A stretch of DNA of 7,061 nt from Phycisphaerales bacterium. GTDB lineage: Bacteria > Planctomycetota > Phycisphaerae > Phycisphaerales > UBA1924. Below the pieces are notes generated by a model. It had not been told where the DNA came from. It was given only the letters and a program-made list of their open reading frames with translations, and did no database searches. Every line of letters starts with the position of its first letter. Position 1 is the first letter of the stretch. This document shows positions 1 to 6,216 of the stretch, piece after piece. A program made the position numbers and the translations under genes. The stretch spans positions 1-7,061 of the forward strand of contig JAUXUZ010000314.1 of NCBI GenBank assembly GCA_030680655.1, given 5' to 3'.

Positions 1-270
1 GTACACTATCGACTTATCCCCTTGCCCCCGCACCTTTGTTGCGGGTTGCTCGCGGGCCGGGATCAAGTACACTACCGACCCGCACCATCCGCCGGGGGTG
101 GAAGTTGCGGGTTGCTCGCGGGCCGGGATCAAGTACACTCAGCTTCATCTGTGTGCCCAGGGTCTGATGTTGCGGGTTGCTCGCGGGCCGGGATCAAGTA
201 CACTGCCCTTGCACGCGGGCGGCGTAGTGGTCTAGTTGCGGGTTGCTCGCGGGCCGGGATCAAGTACACT
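1..270 (+). CRISPR. CRISPR array, type II-C, end of array (open at left edge)
   Basis: Four identical 36-bp repeats lie at 38-73, 104-139, 169-204 and 235-270; bases 1-7 (GTACACT) are the end of a fifth. Each repeat begins GTTGCGGG and ends AAGTACACT. Spacers are at 8-37 (30 bp), 74-103 (30), 140-168 (29) and 205-234 (30). The array continues left of the window. The strand is set by the tracrRNA anti-repeat at 6217-6251, which is complementary to the repeat as written and is followed by a plus-strand terminator. The cas-adjacent end is therefore the 3' end of the pre-crRNA, and any leader lies outside the window. The last repeat shows no decay. No spacer was seen to match other parts of this window by eye. 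Confidence 0.98.
31..270 (+). promoter_or_regulatory. Repeat-embedded promoter elements (inferred)
   Basis: Every repeat ends in TACACT (repeat positions 31-36), which resembles a -10 box. TTGCTC sits at repeat positions 9-14 as a weak -35 with 16-bp spacing. Starting about 7 nt after the box would give crRNAs with about 24 nt of guide from 30-nt spacers. Neisseria meningitidis type II-C repeats are known to carry their own promoters in this way and to make short crRNAs without RNase III. Seen: the hexamers and spacing. Inferred: promoter activity. The -35 matches only at TTG, so the case is moderate. Confidence 0.45.
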
Positions 271-299
271 ACCCTGCCACGCAACCGCCGGGCCGACAA

Positions 300-320
300 G
301 GGTTTAGGGCTTCTAAACCC
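300..320. terminator. Hairpin between array and cas2, possible terminator
   Basis: GGGTTTA (300-306) and TAAACCC (314-320) form a perfect 7-bp stem around a 7-nt loop. It sits 1 bp past the cas2 stop codon and 29 bp after the last repeat. Neither strand has a clear T-tract after it, so it is not a classic intrinsic terminator. It could protect the 3' end of the cas mRNA, or stop transcripts leaving the array before they run antisense into cas2. Confidence 0.45.
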
Positions 321-321
321 G

Positions 322-651
322 TCAGAAAAGCGAGAGCTGCGGCGCTGGCGCCTCGGTCTGTTTGCGCATTCCTCCCCAAAACACACGCATCCTTTCGAAC
401 TGTTTGTCGGTGACCATCAGCAGACGGACCTCCCCATCGCTGGGGACCGACCGCTCGACGCGGGCGGCGTGTACCTCGGCGTTTTCGCGGCTCGGGCAGT
501 CGCGGATGTACACCGAGAACTGCATCTTGCGGAAGCCGTCCTGCACCAGGCTCTTGCGGAAACGGGCGTAGCGCTTGCGCGCCGCCTTGTCGTCCACCGG
601 AAGATCGAACATCGCCACAACCCACATACAGCGGTATCCCGACAGGTACAC
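322..651 (-). CDS. cas2: CRISPR-associated endonuclease Cas2
   Basis: The product is 109 aa, the usual size for Cas2, the small ferredoxin-fold dimer that bridges two Cas1 dimers in the spacer-integration complex. The first beta strand MWVVAMFDLPV (residues 9-19) carries the conserved Asp16. The FSVYIRDCPS segment (about 45-54) matches the second conserved strand of the family. The chosen start is GTG at 651: GGAG lies 7 nt upstream, and the extra N-terminal LSGYR-MW stretch looks native to type II Cas2. An ATG at 627 (MWVV) is the alternative but has a poor ribosome-binding site. The gene follows cas1 after 42 bp, in the same operon. The protein ends in QLSLF, the consensus of bacterial sliding-clamp binding peptides (see findings). 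Confidence 0.95.
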   Translation of the reverse strand: MYLSGYRCMWVVAMFDLPVDDKAARKRYARFRKSLVQDGFRKMQFSVYIRDCPSRENAEVHAARVERSVPSDGEVRLLMVTDKQFERMRVFWGGMRKQTEAPAPQLSLF

Positions 652-693
652 GGCCCTGCTCCAACCGGTTTCCGGGCATCAGGCGGCCGTGCC

Positions 694-1767
694 TCACGAG
701 TCGTCCTCCGCTTCGGCGGTCTCTACATCTTCTAACGCTTGTGGATAGTCGGTGGATGCACTGTCGGTTGACATTTCCCGCAAGGTTTGGCTCGCGTTCG
801 CTGCATGTGTCAACATGGGGAAGTCTGCGGGTGTCAAACCTGCCCTCTCGCCAGTCAAAACGCCAACAAACGCCGACACCATCCGGCCGATTCCGACCAT
901 CAGCGGCCCAATTTCTCCTCTCACAACGGCAGGCTCGGCCAGCACCTTGAGGAGTTCAGCCTTCGACTCGGGATTGATCGTCAGCACACCCATCGACGCT
1001 AGGTACTTCACGCGGGCATCGATGATCGGCCGCAGCGGCTCCATCAGGTCGTCGGCGAGGCAGAACGGGTTGCCGCGGCCGATGTGCTTGATGCCGATCG
1101 CCGGGAGCAGACCCGCGGCCACCAGCGACCGCGCGACCGTGGCACGCAACGCCGAGTAGCCGTAGTCCAGCAGCGCGTTGGGCGCTGGGGCGGCTTCCTC
1201 ACCTGCACGGCGGCGGAAAGGAACCGAAAGGTTGCAGTCGGCAAAGAGCGCGGGCCAGTAGACCGATGCGGCCACCGCCTCACGGTTGTCGGGGTCGCCA
1301 GACTTCACCGTCCGGGCCAGCACATCCAGCCGCGTCCGCACCGAACCGCCCGGTGAAGGTGGGCCGGGGATGTTCGCGGCCTGCGCTGTGATCTTCGCCC
1401 GCACCACCGCCTGCCAGAGCCGCTTGATGCGCGGCTTGGGTGCTTCGATCTGAGCATCGAGCCGCGCCAGCAACTGCGTGGAGGTGTTCAGCGGCAGGAA
1501 CATGCCCACGGGGTGGTGGTCGCGCCCGCAGACCACCAATGCACCGCCGTGCTCCGCCAGACCCGTCAGCACCGAGTGAGTGTACGACGTGTCGCGGTGG
1601 TCCACCATCAACAGGCCCAGGTCTTCCAGCGGCACCGCCCCCGCGAGGTTGGGCGGGTTGGCGGGGATGGGCCGCGCGTTCTCGGTGCGCCGCAACACCA
1701 GCAACTGCTTGTCACGCACGCACAGGTGGCTGGGGTCGCGGCTGATTTCGACGGTGCGGGTGACCAC
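694..1767 (-). CDS. cas1: CRISPR-associated integrase Cas1, type II
   Basis: The product is 357 aa, somewhat longer than the usual 300 or so. Cas1 is the metal-dependent integrase that inserts new spacers at the array with Cas2. The three catalytic positions can be read directly: Glu163 in NREAVAASVYW, His228 in GIKHIGRGNPF, and Glu243 in LADDLMEPLRP. The 15-residue gap from His to Glu fits type II Cas1. The N-terminal beta domain covers about residues 1-90 and the helical catalytic domain about 100-325. An acidic tail of about 20 residues (ending AEAEDDS) makes up part of the extra length. The start is GTG at 1767, with GGAG 5 nt upstream, directly after the cas9 stop. The two genes are 9 bp apart and so probably translationally coupled. 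Confidence 0.97.
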   Translation of the reverse strand: MVTRTVEISRDPSHLCVRDKQLLVLRRTENARPIPANPPNLAGAVPLEDLGLLMVDHRDTSYTHSVLTGLAEHGGALVVCGRDHHPVGMFLPLNTSTQLLARLDAQIEAPKPRIKRLWQAVVRAKITAQAANIPGPPSPGGSVRTRLDVLARTVKSGDPDNREAVAASVYWPALFADCNLSVPFRRRAGEEAAPAPNALLDYGYSALRATVARSLVAAGLLPAIGIKHIGRGNPFCLADDLMEPLRPIIDARVKYLASMGVLTINPESKAELLKVLAEPAVVRGEIGPLMVGIGRMVSAFVGVLTGERAGLTPADFPMLTHAANASQTLREMSTDSASTDYPQALEDVETAEAEDDS

Positions 1768-1776
1768 GCGCGCTCC

Positions 1777-4700
1777 TTAGTCGTTGGGCATCTCAGTCAC
1801 CACACCGAGTGGCGAGACGCGGACTTTCACCGCATGGGGTTTGCCGGGCACCGCCAAGGCCAGCAGGTCAGATGGCGTTGCGGGGAATGACTGTCTCACT
1901 GAATCTGCAACGAGCACACCGTCTTGGTCCTTGCGGCCCTTCGCGGCACGCGCATCCCAGTGCGGGACCAGCACGACTGTCTGCGGCTTATCGAGCTTGG
2001 CTACAACGAAGTACCCTGGTTCCTTTGTCTCTTTGTGGAGCATGTGAAGCATCTCCCCCTCGCACAGGCTCATCACGAACCGCCCCCCCTTCTCTGCGCT
2101 ATCTATGCGGTCCACCAGCGGATGAGCCATCTCGACCGCTCGCAGCACGGGCTTGAGCTTACGTCGCTCCGTCTCCGGCAGCTTGCGGAACTCGACCGGC
2201 TTGGGGATGTGGGCCTCTCGCAGAGCACGGAGCTTGGCGAGCTTTCGTTGCGCCGCCTCGAACCCTGAAACAATCTCACCCGACCAGACATCTTTGTCCT
2301 TCTTGTCCTTGGCGGCACGAATCTCGATGTGGTGGTTGTTCTGTCCGTCGTAGAGCCGCAACGAGCCGGGGCTGTCGTCTTTGCTCCGCGTACCCGTCTT
2401 GTAGTCGTACTGGTCACGACGGATCGTCACAGGCTCGTTGTTGCTCCAGAGGAGCACCACGCTGTAAATGGGCACTCCGCTATCGTGCTTGATCGGCCCA
2501 TCTGATTGAATCGAACGCTTCAGCTCAGACTGCGTGAAGGTGTCGGGATTCAGCCCGCGTTCTTCAAACTTGCGCCGGAGCAGCATCTTGAGGCCGGAGT
2601 CACGGACGATGCCGCCCTTCTCGGGCTTGGGCTCGACCATCGCGGGTGAGTACGCGGCACTCTTGACGAGCTTCTTTGCAGCTTTGATAGCTTCCTCTTC
2701 GCCCAGCCCCTGTTTACCGATCCGGAGTCGGCGTGCGAGACGTTCGATGGCTTCATCCGGCTTCTCTGTTCGGACTGCTCGCAGGTGAGAGGGCTTGAGG
2801 TGATCGCCCGCGTCGCCACCGAGTATGTTCTGAACGATCGTCACGCGGTCTGGCACTAGCCGTTCGTGCTGCTTTCCATCTTGCTGCCAACGATCAACCA
2901 CAGGCCCGTACTGCGTGGCCTTGTGGAACGCCCCAATGAGCTTGCGCTTCACCGGCCGGTGGCAGACCGGCTTCTCGCTCTTCTCATCGCCGAAGATGGC
3001 CGCTCTCGCAGCCGCCCGGAACTCCTCGCGGGTCTTGTACGGCGCGGGCGGGTCGAGCGGGTGGAGACGGCGGTAGTTCTCCATCGCCTCCTCATCGGCA
3101 GTGTTGACCTTGGCCAGATCGGCTTTGCGCTCACGCTCCTCCCACTTGATCTGAATCTCACGCGTGCAGTGCCCGATCACCACCGCGTCGATCGCGTGGT
3201 GGCGATGGTCCCCTCGATTCTTCTCCTTCCGTTCGTGTTCATCGCTGTTGCTCAACCCCTTGGCCTTCGCGTGGTGCGGGTCGAAAAAGAGCCCCCACTC
3301 ACGGCGCAGCCGGCTCGTCCACATCCCGTCGGTCGCATAGATCAGGCGCTGCCCGCCCCGCTCGGGCAGCCCCTTGCCTTCGTAGAGCGAATCAGAGAGA
3401 TACGCCATCACCTGCCGCGCGGCGTACTTGGTCGCGGCCTCCTGCCGGTTGGTCATCTGCTGGATGTCCTTCACATCCTTCTTGAACTGCTCGATCTTTG
3501 CCGAATCGTCGCGGTAGTTGAAGTAGCAGGCCCAGAGCGCATCCCCCGTGGCCTTCTTGACCTCCGACGGGTTCGGTCGGCTCACATCGCCGTAGATGCC
3601 CGTTAGCCACTGCACACCCGCATCGAAGCCCTTTCCACTCTCCCAGAACTGCCGGGGCGTGCGCCGCCCCATGTCGCGGTTGCACTTAGTGTGGGCCAGC
3701 ACGATGTTCCCCAGCCCGTTGTGACCACCACTCGCCTTAGGGATGATGTGCGCAACCTCGCAATCCTCACCCATCGCGGCCTTGCGCTCGGTCAGCCCCT
3801 TCTGCCCACACAGCGGGCAGTGCCCCCCTTGCTGAACGCACAACACCACGCGGTCCACCGCCGCTCGCTGCTGCGTGTGCGTGCGTGAACCGAGCTTGAA
3901 GTGATCGGTGATATCGTTGCGGATGCGGCTGCGCAGCCGGTTCTTGGCGAGCATCCGGTCGGCATCCTTCGCCCCCATCTTCGCCTCGCGGGCCAGCTCG
4001 ATGTAAATCTCATCGGGCTTGCGGCCGAACGTGCGGAGATACTCAACCACATGCCGCCGCACCTCGTGGATCGCCTTGCGGACCACCGGGTTGCTCAGCA
4101 TCGGCGCGGGCGGCAGGTCGCCCGCGTGCATCTTGAGGTAGTGGCGGTCGCGGGCGGAGAGCCCCTTGGCCCCGGTGGCGTAGCGGCGGACCTCCGGGCG
4201 CATATCCGCCTGCTCCATCGCCTCTTTCGCTTTGATGCCCTTCTCGATGAGGACGTTCGCAAACTCGTGACGCAACGACTCGGCGTGCGCGAGCCGCGCC
4301 TCAACCTGCGTCGTCCAGTGTTCCTTCTCGGCATTGAACCGCTCCATGTACGGGAGCAGGGTCAGCACAGCGCACCGGCTCATGTTCAGCCGCTTGGCAT
4401 CCAGTTTCGGCCGCTTGGACCACGCGGCCACCAACGCGTCCGCCTGCTTCGCGTCAAGCCCGGCCCACTTCATCACGCCCGCCTTGAGCTTCTGGGCCTC
4501 ACCCTCCTGCTCGGGGTCGTGCCGGAGGACCGCGCGATTGATCCCCTCTTGAAGCTTGGCATCCATCTTCGTCCAAGTGGCCAGACCGATCGAGCCGTGC
4601 ACGATCTCGCGGCTGAACCAGTCGGTGTTGATCTCCCGATCTTCATCTGTATCTTCGTTCTTGAACCGAAACGGCGAGTGCTTCTTTGAGTGCGTCCAAA

Positions 4701-5871
4701 TTTCTTTACCGAACCACTCGGCCATCTTGTCGCGGAGATCTGTAACGCTCACCGTCTGCTTCGGACGCTCAGGAATGACTTTGACCTTGCCCGACTTCCT
4801 GTCCTTCCGTTTGCTCTCTGGCAACATCCCCAGCTGGCCGCTCAGGTACGCCTTGATCTTCTCGCGCTCGGCAGGGTTGAGCGGGCGCCCCCCCGGTTCT
4901 TTGCCACGCTCGATTATTTTCAGGTTGTTCACCGTCTCGACCACCAGGTAGCGCGATGCGTGCATGTCTGCGTGCGGGGCGCACCGCTCGGTCGGCTCCA
5001 GCACGCAGCGGCCCAGCGTCCCGAGGTCCCAGGTTTGGCGGCGCTGGCCGAAGAGCAGCCCCTTGTGCCGCCACTTCGTATCGCCCGACTCGTCGTCGAG
5101 CGCAAGACGCAATGTGTCCGTCAGCAGCTTCGCCGTCGTGCCGCCGAGTTTCTTCTGAGCGTCCCACAGCCTGGAGAACTCGTCACGGATCATGCCGCGG
5201 TCGGCGCAGTGCTCGTAGCTGGCGGCCTTGTTGCGGACGGCCTCTCGGTACTCGCGCGGCCCCTTCCGCTCGTCCTCGGGCCGCTGGTCCTTGCCTGTCA
5301 GCGGAACAATCCGCTCATCCCGCACCATCGCGATGAACTCACCGAAGGTGCGCGCCTTTCGTGCCAGCATCTTGGCACGCACCTCACCGATCGCACGCTT
5401 CACCTTCCCGTCATCCGTCTCCAGCGGCTTGCCGTCCTCGCCGACTTCCTCAGGGTCGATCACCACCAGCCCGAGCGCACCGCGCCGCTGAGCAAGGTGG
5501 AGCAGCACGCGGCCAAGCTCGAACGGTGTAAGCGCCTTCGTGAGCCCCTTGCGTCGAAGTTCCCAAGGGGCGCTCGTTTCGAGCAGCGTCTGAAAGTCCG
5601 CTTCGGTCTTGGGCAACAACCCGTCGGCGATGAGCCGCAGCCGCAGCTCGCGTTTACGCTCTGAGCGGCGAGCGAGTGTGATCCGCGTTCGCCGCGTCAT
5701 CCGCCGCTTGGCGTTCTTCGGTTCGCCACGCTTGTCGTCCGATTCATCGACACCCGCCGGAAAGACGGAATCGCCGGTAACGATCTTCCCCGTCTGGCGG
5801 TCGTACCACATTGAGCCGACGGAGTTGGAGCCGATGTCGAGGGATAGGACATAGCGAGCAGGAGAAGCCAT
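1777..5871 (-). CDS. cas9: CRISPR-associated endonuclease Cas9, large type II-C form
   Basis: The product is 1364 aa, the RNA-guided nuclease that cuts both strands of target DNA. In order: RuvC-I at YVLSLDIGSNSVG (Asp12); an Arg-rich bridge helix at about 56-80; a long helical recognition lobe to about 600; RuvC-II at EIYIELARE (Glu625); an HNH domain at about 665-745 with His708 and Asn731; RuvC-III at HHAIDAVVIG (His892, Asp895); then about 460 residues of C-terminal and PAM-interacting region. All RuvC residues are present. The HNH carries CPLC (685-688) and HTKC (727-730), a likely zinc knuckle, and has Ala-His where most Cas9s have Asp-His. The start is ATG at 5871 with GGAGG 4 nt upstream; the frame stays open to 6090 but that part overlaps the tRNA-like gene. 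Absence of csn2 and cas4 supports II-C, although most II-C Cas9s are near 1000-1150 aa. Confidence 0.98.
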   Translation of the reverse strand: MASPARYVLSLDIGSNSVGSMWYDRQTGKIVTGDSVFPAGVDESDDKRGEPKNAKRRMTRRTRITLARRSERKRELRLRLIADGLLPKTEADFQTLLETSAPWELRRKGLTKALTPFELGRVLLHLAQRRGALGLVVIDPEEVGEDGKPLETDDGKVKRAIGEVRAKMLARKARTFGEFIAMVRDERIVPLTGKDQRPEDERKGPREYREAVRNKAASYEHCADRGMIRDEFSRLWDAQKKLGGTTAKLLTDTLRLALDDESGDTKWRHKGLLFGQRRQTWDLGTLGRCVLEPTERCAPHADMHASRYLVVETVNNLKIIERGKEPGGRPLNPAEREKIKAYLSGQLGMLPESKRKDRKSGKVKVIPERPKQTVSVTDLRDKMAEWFGKEIWTHSKKHSPFRFKNEDTDEDREINTDWFSREIVHGSIGLATWTKMDAKLQEGINRAVLRHDPEQEGEAQKLKAGVMKWAGLDAKQADALVAAWSKRPKLDAKRLNMSRCAVLTLLPYMERFNAEKEHWTTQVEARLAHAESLRHEFANVLIEKGIKAKEAMEQADMRPEVRRYATGAKGLSARDRHYLKMHAGDLPPAPMLSNPVVRKAIHEVRRHVVEYLRTFGRKPDEIYIELAREAKMGAKDADRMLAKNRLRSRIRNDITDHFKLGSRTHTQQRAAVDRVVLCVQQGGHCPLCGQKGLTERKAAMGEDCEVAHIIPKASGGHNGLGNIVLAHTKCNRDMGRRTPRQFWESGKGFDAGVQWLTGIYGDVSRPNPSEVKKATGDALWACYFNYRDDSAKIEQFKKDVKDIQQMTNRQEAATKYAARQVMAYLSDSLYEGKGLPERGGQRLIYATDGMWTSRLRREWGLFFDPHHAKAKGLSNSDEHERKEKNRGDHRHHAIDAVVIGHCTREIQIKWEERERKADLAKVNTADEEAMENYRRLHPLDPPAPYKTREEFRAAARAAIFGDEKSEKPVCHRPVKRKLIGAFHKATQYGPVVDRWQQDGKQHERLVPDRVTIVQNILGGDAGDHLKPSHLRAVRTEKPDEAIERLARRLRIGKQGLGEEEAIKAAKKLVKSAAYSPAMVEPKPEKGGIVRDSGLKMLLRRKFEERGLNPDTFTQSELKRSIQSDGPIKHDSGVPIYSVVLLWSNNEPVTIRRDQYDYKTGTRSKDDSPGSLRLYDGQNNHHIEIRAAKDKKDKDVWSGEIVSGFEAAQRKLAKLRALREAHIPKPVEFRKLPETERRKLKPVLRAVEMAHPLVDRIDSAEKGGRFVMSLCEGEMLHMLHKETKEPGYFVVAKLDKPQTVVLVPHWDARAAKGRKDQDGVLVADSVRQSFPATPSDLLALAVPGKPHAVKVRVSPLGVVTEMPND

Positions 5872-5875
5872 AAAA

Positions 5876-5880
5876 CCTCC
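5876..5880 (-). promoter_or_regulatory. cas9 ribosome binding site
   Basis: GGAGG on the minus strand, 4 nt (TTTT) before ATG 5871. It settles the start: the protein then opens MASPARYVLSLDIGSNS, placing the RuvC-I Asp at residue 12 as in other Cas9s. Confidence 0.85.
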
Positions 5881-5893
5881 GATCAACAACCTG

Positions 5894-5911
5894 AGTAGGT
5901 GGTAGCCTACT
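5894..5911 (-). promoter_or_regulatory. Hairpin in cas9 5' untranslated region
   Basis: AGTAGG and CCTACT form a 6-bp stem around a 6-nt loop, ending about 13 nt upstream of the cas9 Shine-Dalgarno. On the mRNA strand a run of five T comes just before the stem rather than after it, so it is not a terminator. It may insulate the tRNA-like 3' end or shape the leader; its role is unknown. Confidence 0.4.
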
Positions 5912-5930
5912 AGAAAAAGTTGCTGTAGAA

Positions 5931-6002
5931 TGGACCCACGGGGAGTCGAACCCCTGCTCAACAGGTGTAGAGCCGTTGGATGCACCACTGCACTGTGGGC
6001 CC
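5931..6002 (-). tRNA. tRNA-like gene upstream of cas9, odd anticodon loop, isotype unclear
   Basis: A 72-nt cloverleaf can be drawn. The acceptor stem GGGCCCA/TGGGTCC has 7 bp with one G-T pair, followed by discriminator A and no encoded CCA. The D arm is GTGC/GCAT with AGTGGT in the loop. The T arm is GGGG-TTCGACT-CCCC. The anticodon stem is CAACGG/CTGTTG with an 8-nt loop, CTCTACAC. Taking the T at loop position 2 as U33 gives anticodon CUA, which reads the UAG stop. Other departures from a normal tRNA are C at position 8, an A-G mismatch at 49-65, and C at 37. It lies 59 bp before the cas9 ATG on the same strand, downstream of the minus-strand promoter candidate, so cas9 may be co-transcribed with it. 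It could be a rare tRNA, a decayed tRNA or a tRNA mimic. Confidence 0.6.
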
Positions 6003-6013
6003 GATGGTCAAAG

Positions 6014-6040
6014 GCCCCAGCCGTTAGAAGCGGCTGGGGC
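6014..6040. terminator. Strong bidirectional hairpin upstream of the tRNA-like gene
   Basis: GCCCCAGCCG (6014-6023) and CGGCTGGGGC (6031-6040) form a perfect 10-bp GC-rich stem around TTAGAAG. On the plus strand it is followed by TTTCT and preceded by AAAG, so A-T pairs extend the stem, as in an intrinsic terminator. It could stop rightward antisense transcription through cas9 and the tRNA-like gene. If the minus-strand promoter at 6047-6075 is real, the same hairpin forms the extreme 5' end of the cas9 transcript. Confidence 0.6.
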
Positions 6041-6046
6041 TTTCTC

Positions 6047-6075
6047 AGTTTACACACGGCCCCGATAACTTTCAA
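6047..6075 (-). promoter_or_regulatory. Candidate promoter for tRNA-like gene and cas operon
   Basis: On the minus strand TTGAAA (6070-6075) and TAAACT (6047-6052) are separated by exactly 17 bp, a good sigma70-type arrangement (5/6 and 4/6 to consensus). The predicted start is near 6040. Transcription would pass the hairpin and the tRNA-like gene into cas9. I saw no better promoter between the tRNA-like gene and cas9. Confidence 0.55.
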
Positions 6076-6080
6076 GTCTC

Positions 6081-6089
6081 TTGCACCCA
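6081..6089 (+). promoter_or_regulatory. 9-nt match to the long-tracrRNA guide (putative Cas9 self-target)
   Basis: TTGCACCCA here repeats exactly the nine bases at 6131-6139, the 3' (PAM-proximal) end of the guide-like segment preceding the degenerate repeat. The bases on the PAM side are CGACACCA. A Cas9 bound here would lie over the -35 of the distal tracrRNA promoter and, extending left, over the -35 of the cas9 promoter. The match is seen; the regulatory role is inferred. Confidence 0.45.
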
Positions 6090-6109
6090 CGACACCATGT
6101 GACTATGAT
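6081..6109 (+). promoter_or_regulatory. Candidate distal promoter of long tracrRNA
   Basis: TTGCAC (6081-6086) and TATGAT (6104-6109, 5/6 to consensus) are separated by 17 bp. The predicted start is about 6116, which leaves about 24 nt before the degenerate repeat at 6140. It lies back to back with the minus-strand promoter at 6047-6075; the two -35 boxes are only 5 bp apart. Confidence 0.5.
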
Positions 6110-6139
6110 CGGGCATGGGTCAGCAGCGGGTTGCACCCA

Positions 6140-6175
6140 GTTGCAGGATCTCTGCGGGTCGGGATCAAGGCCACT
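6140..6175 (+). repeat. Degenerate CRISPR repeat beside tracrRNA
   Basis: Ungapped 36-bp alignment to the array repeat gives 27 identities. Differences are at repeat positions 6, 9, 11-14, 20, 31 and 32. It has crRNA orientation. The changes spare the lower stem (1-5) and most of the upper stem; position 20 still pairs as U-G, and changes cluster in the bulge (6-14). TACACT at the repeat end has become GCCACT, which removes the -10-like box found in array repeats. Confidence 0.85.
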
Positions 6176-6181
6176 GCGTGA

Positions 6182-6210
6182 TTGACAGGAGGCATTCGTT
6201 CCAGTAATCT
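6182..6210 (+). promoter_or_regulatory. Candidate proximal promoter of short tracrRNA
   Basis: A perfect TTGACA (6182-6187) is followed after 17 bp by TAATCT (6205-6210), which keeps the three most conserved -10 bases (T1, A2, T6). The predicted start, near 6217, is the first base of the anti-repeat. It lies wholly within the loop between the degenerate repeat and the anti-repeat. Confidence 0.6.
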
Positions 6211-6216
6211 ATCCGC

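Noticed and set aside
271..321. CRISPR leader between the array and cas2
   Set aside because: crRNA orientation makes this the 3' end of the array. It is only 51 bp, not AT-rich, and has no promoter for rightward crRNA.
129..386. Minus-strand open frame over the array
   Set aside because: Translated repeats (VYLIPAREQPAT occurs twice) rather than a gene.
22..735. Plus-strand open frame of 237 codons across the array and cas2
   Set aside because: Its start is made of translated CRISPR repeats (recurring GLLAGRDQVH) and the rest is antisense to cas2 and the cas1 end.
752..1356. Plus-strand frames opposite cas1
   Set aside because: Shadows of cas1, whose catalytic residues are clear on the minus strand.
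3901..5664. Long plus-strand frames opposite cas9 (3901-4689, 4690-5664)
   Set aside because: Antisense shadows expected in GC-rich coding DNA. They show no recognisable motif, while the minus strand is a confident Cas9.
5872..6090. N-terminal extension of the cas9 frame by 73 residues
   Set aside because: It overlaps the tRNA-like gene, the hairpins and the promoter candidate, and has no Cas9 similarity. ATG 5871 has a strong Shine-Dalgarno and gives the normal RuvC-I position.
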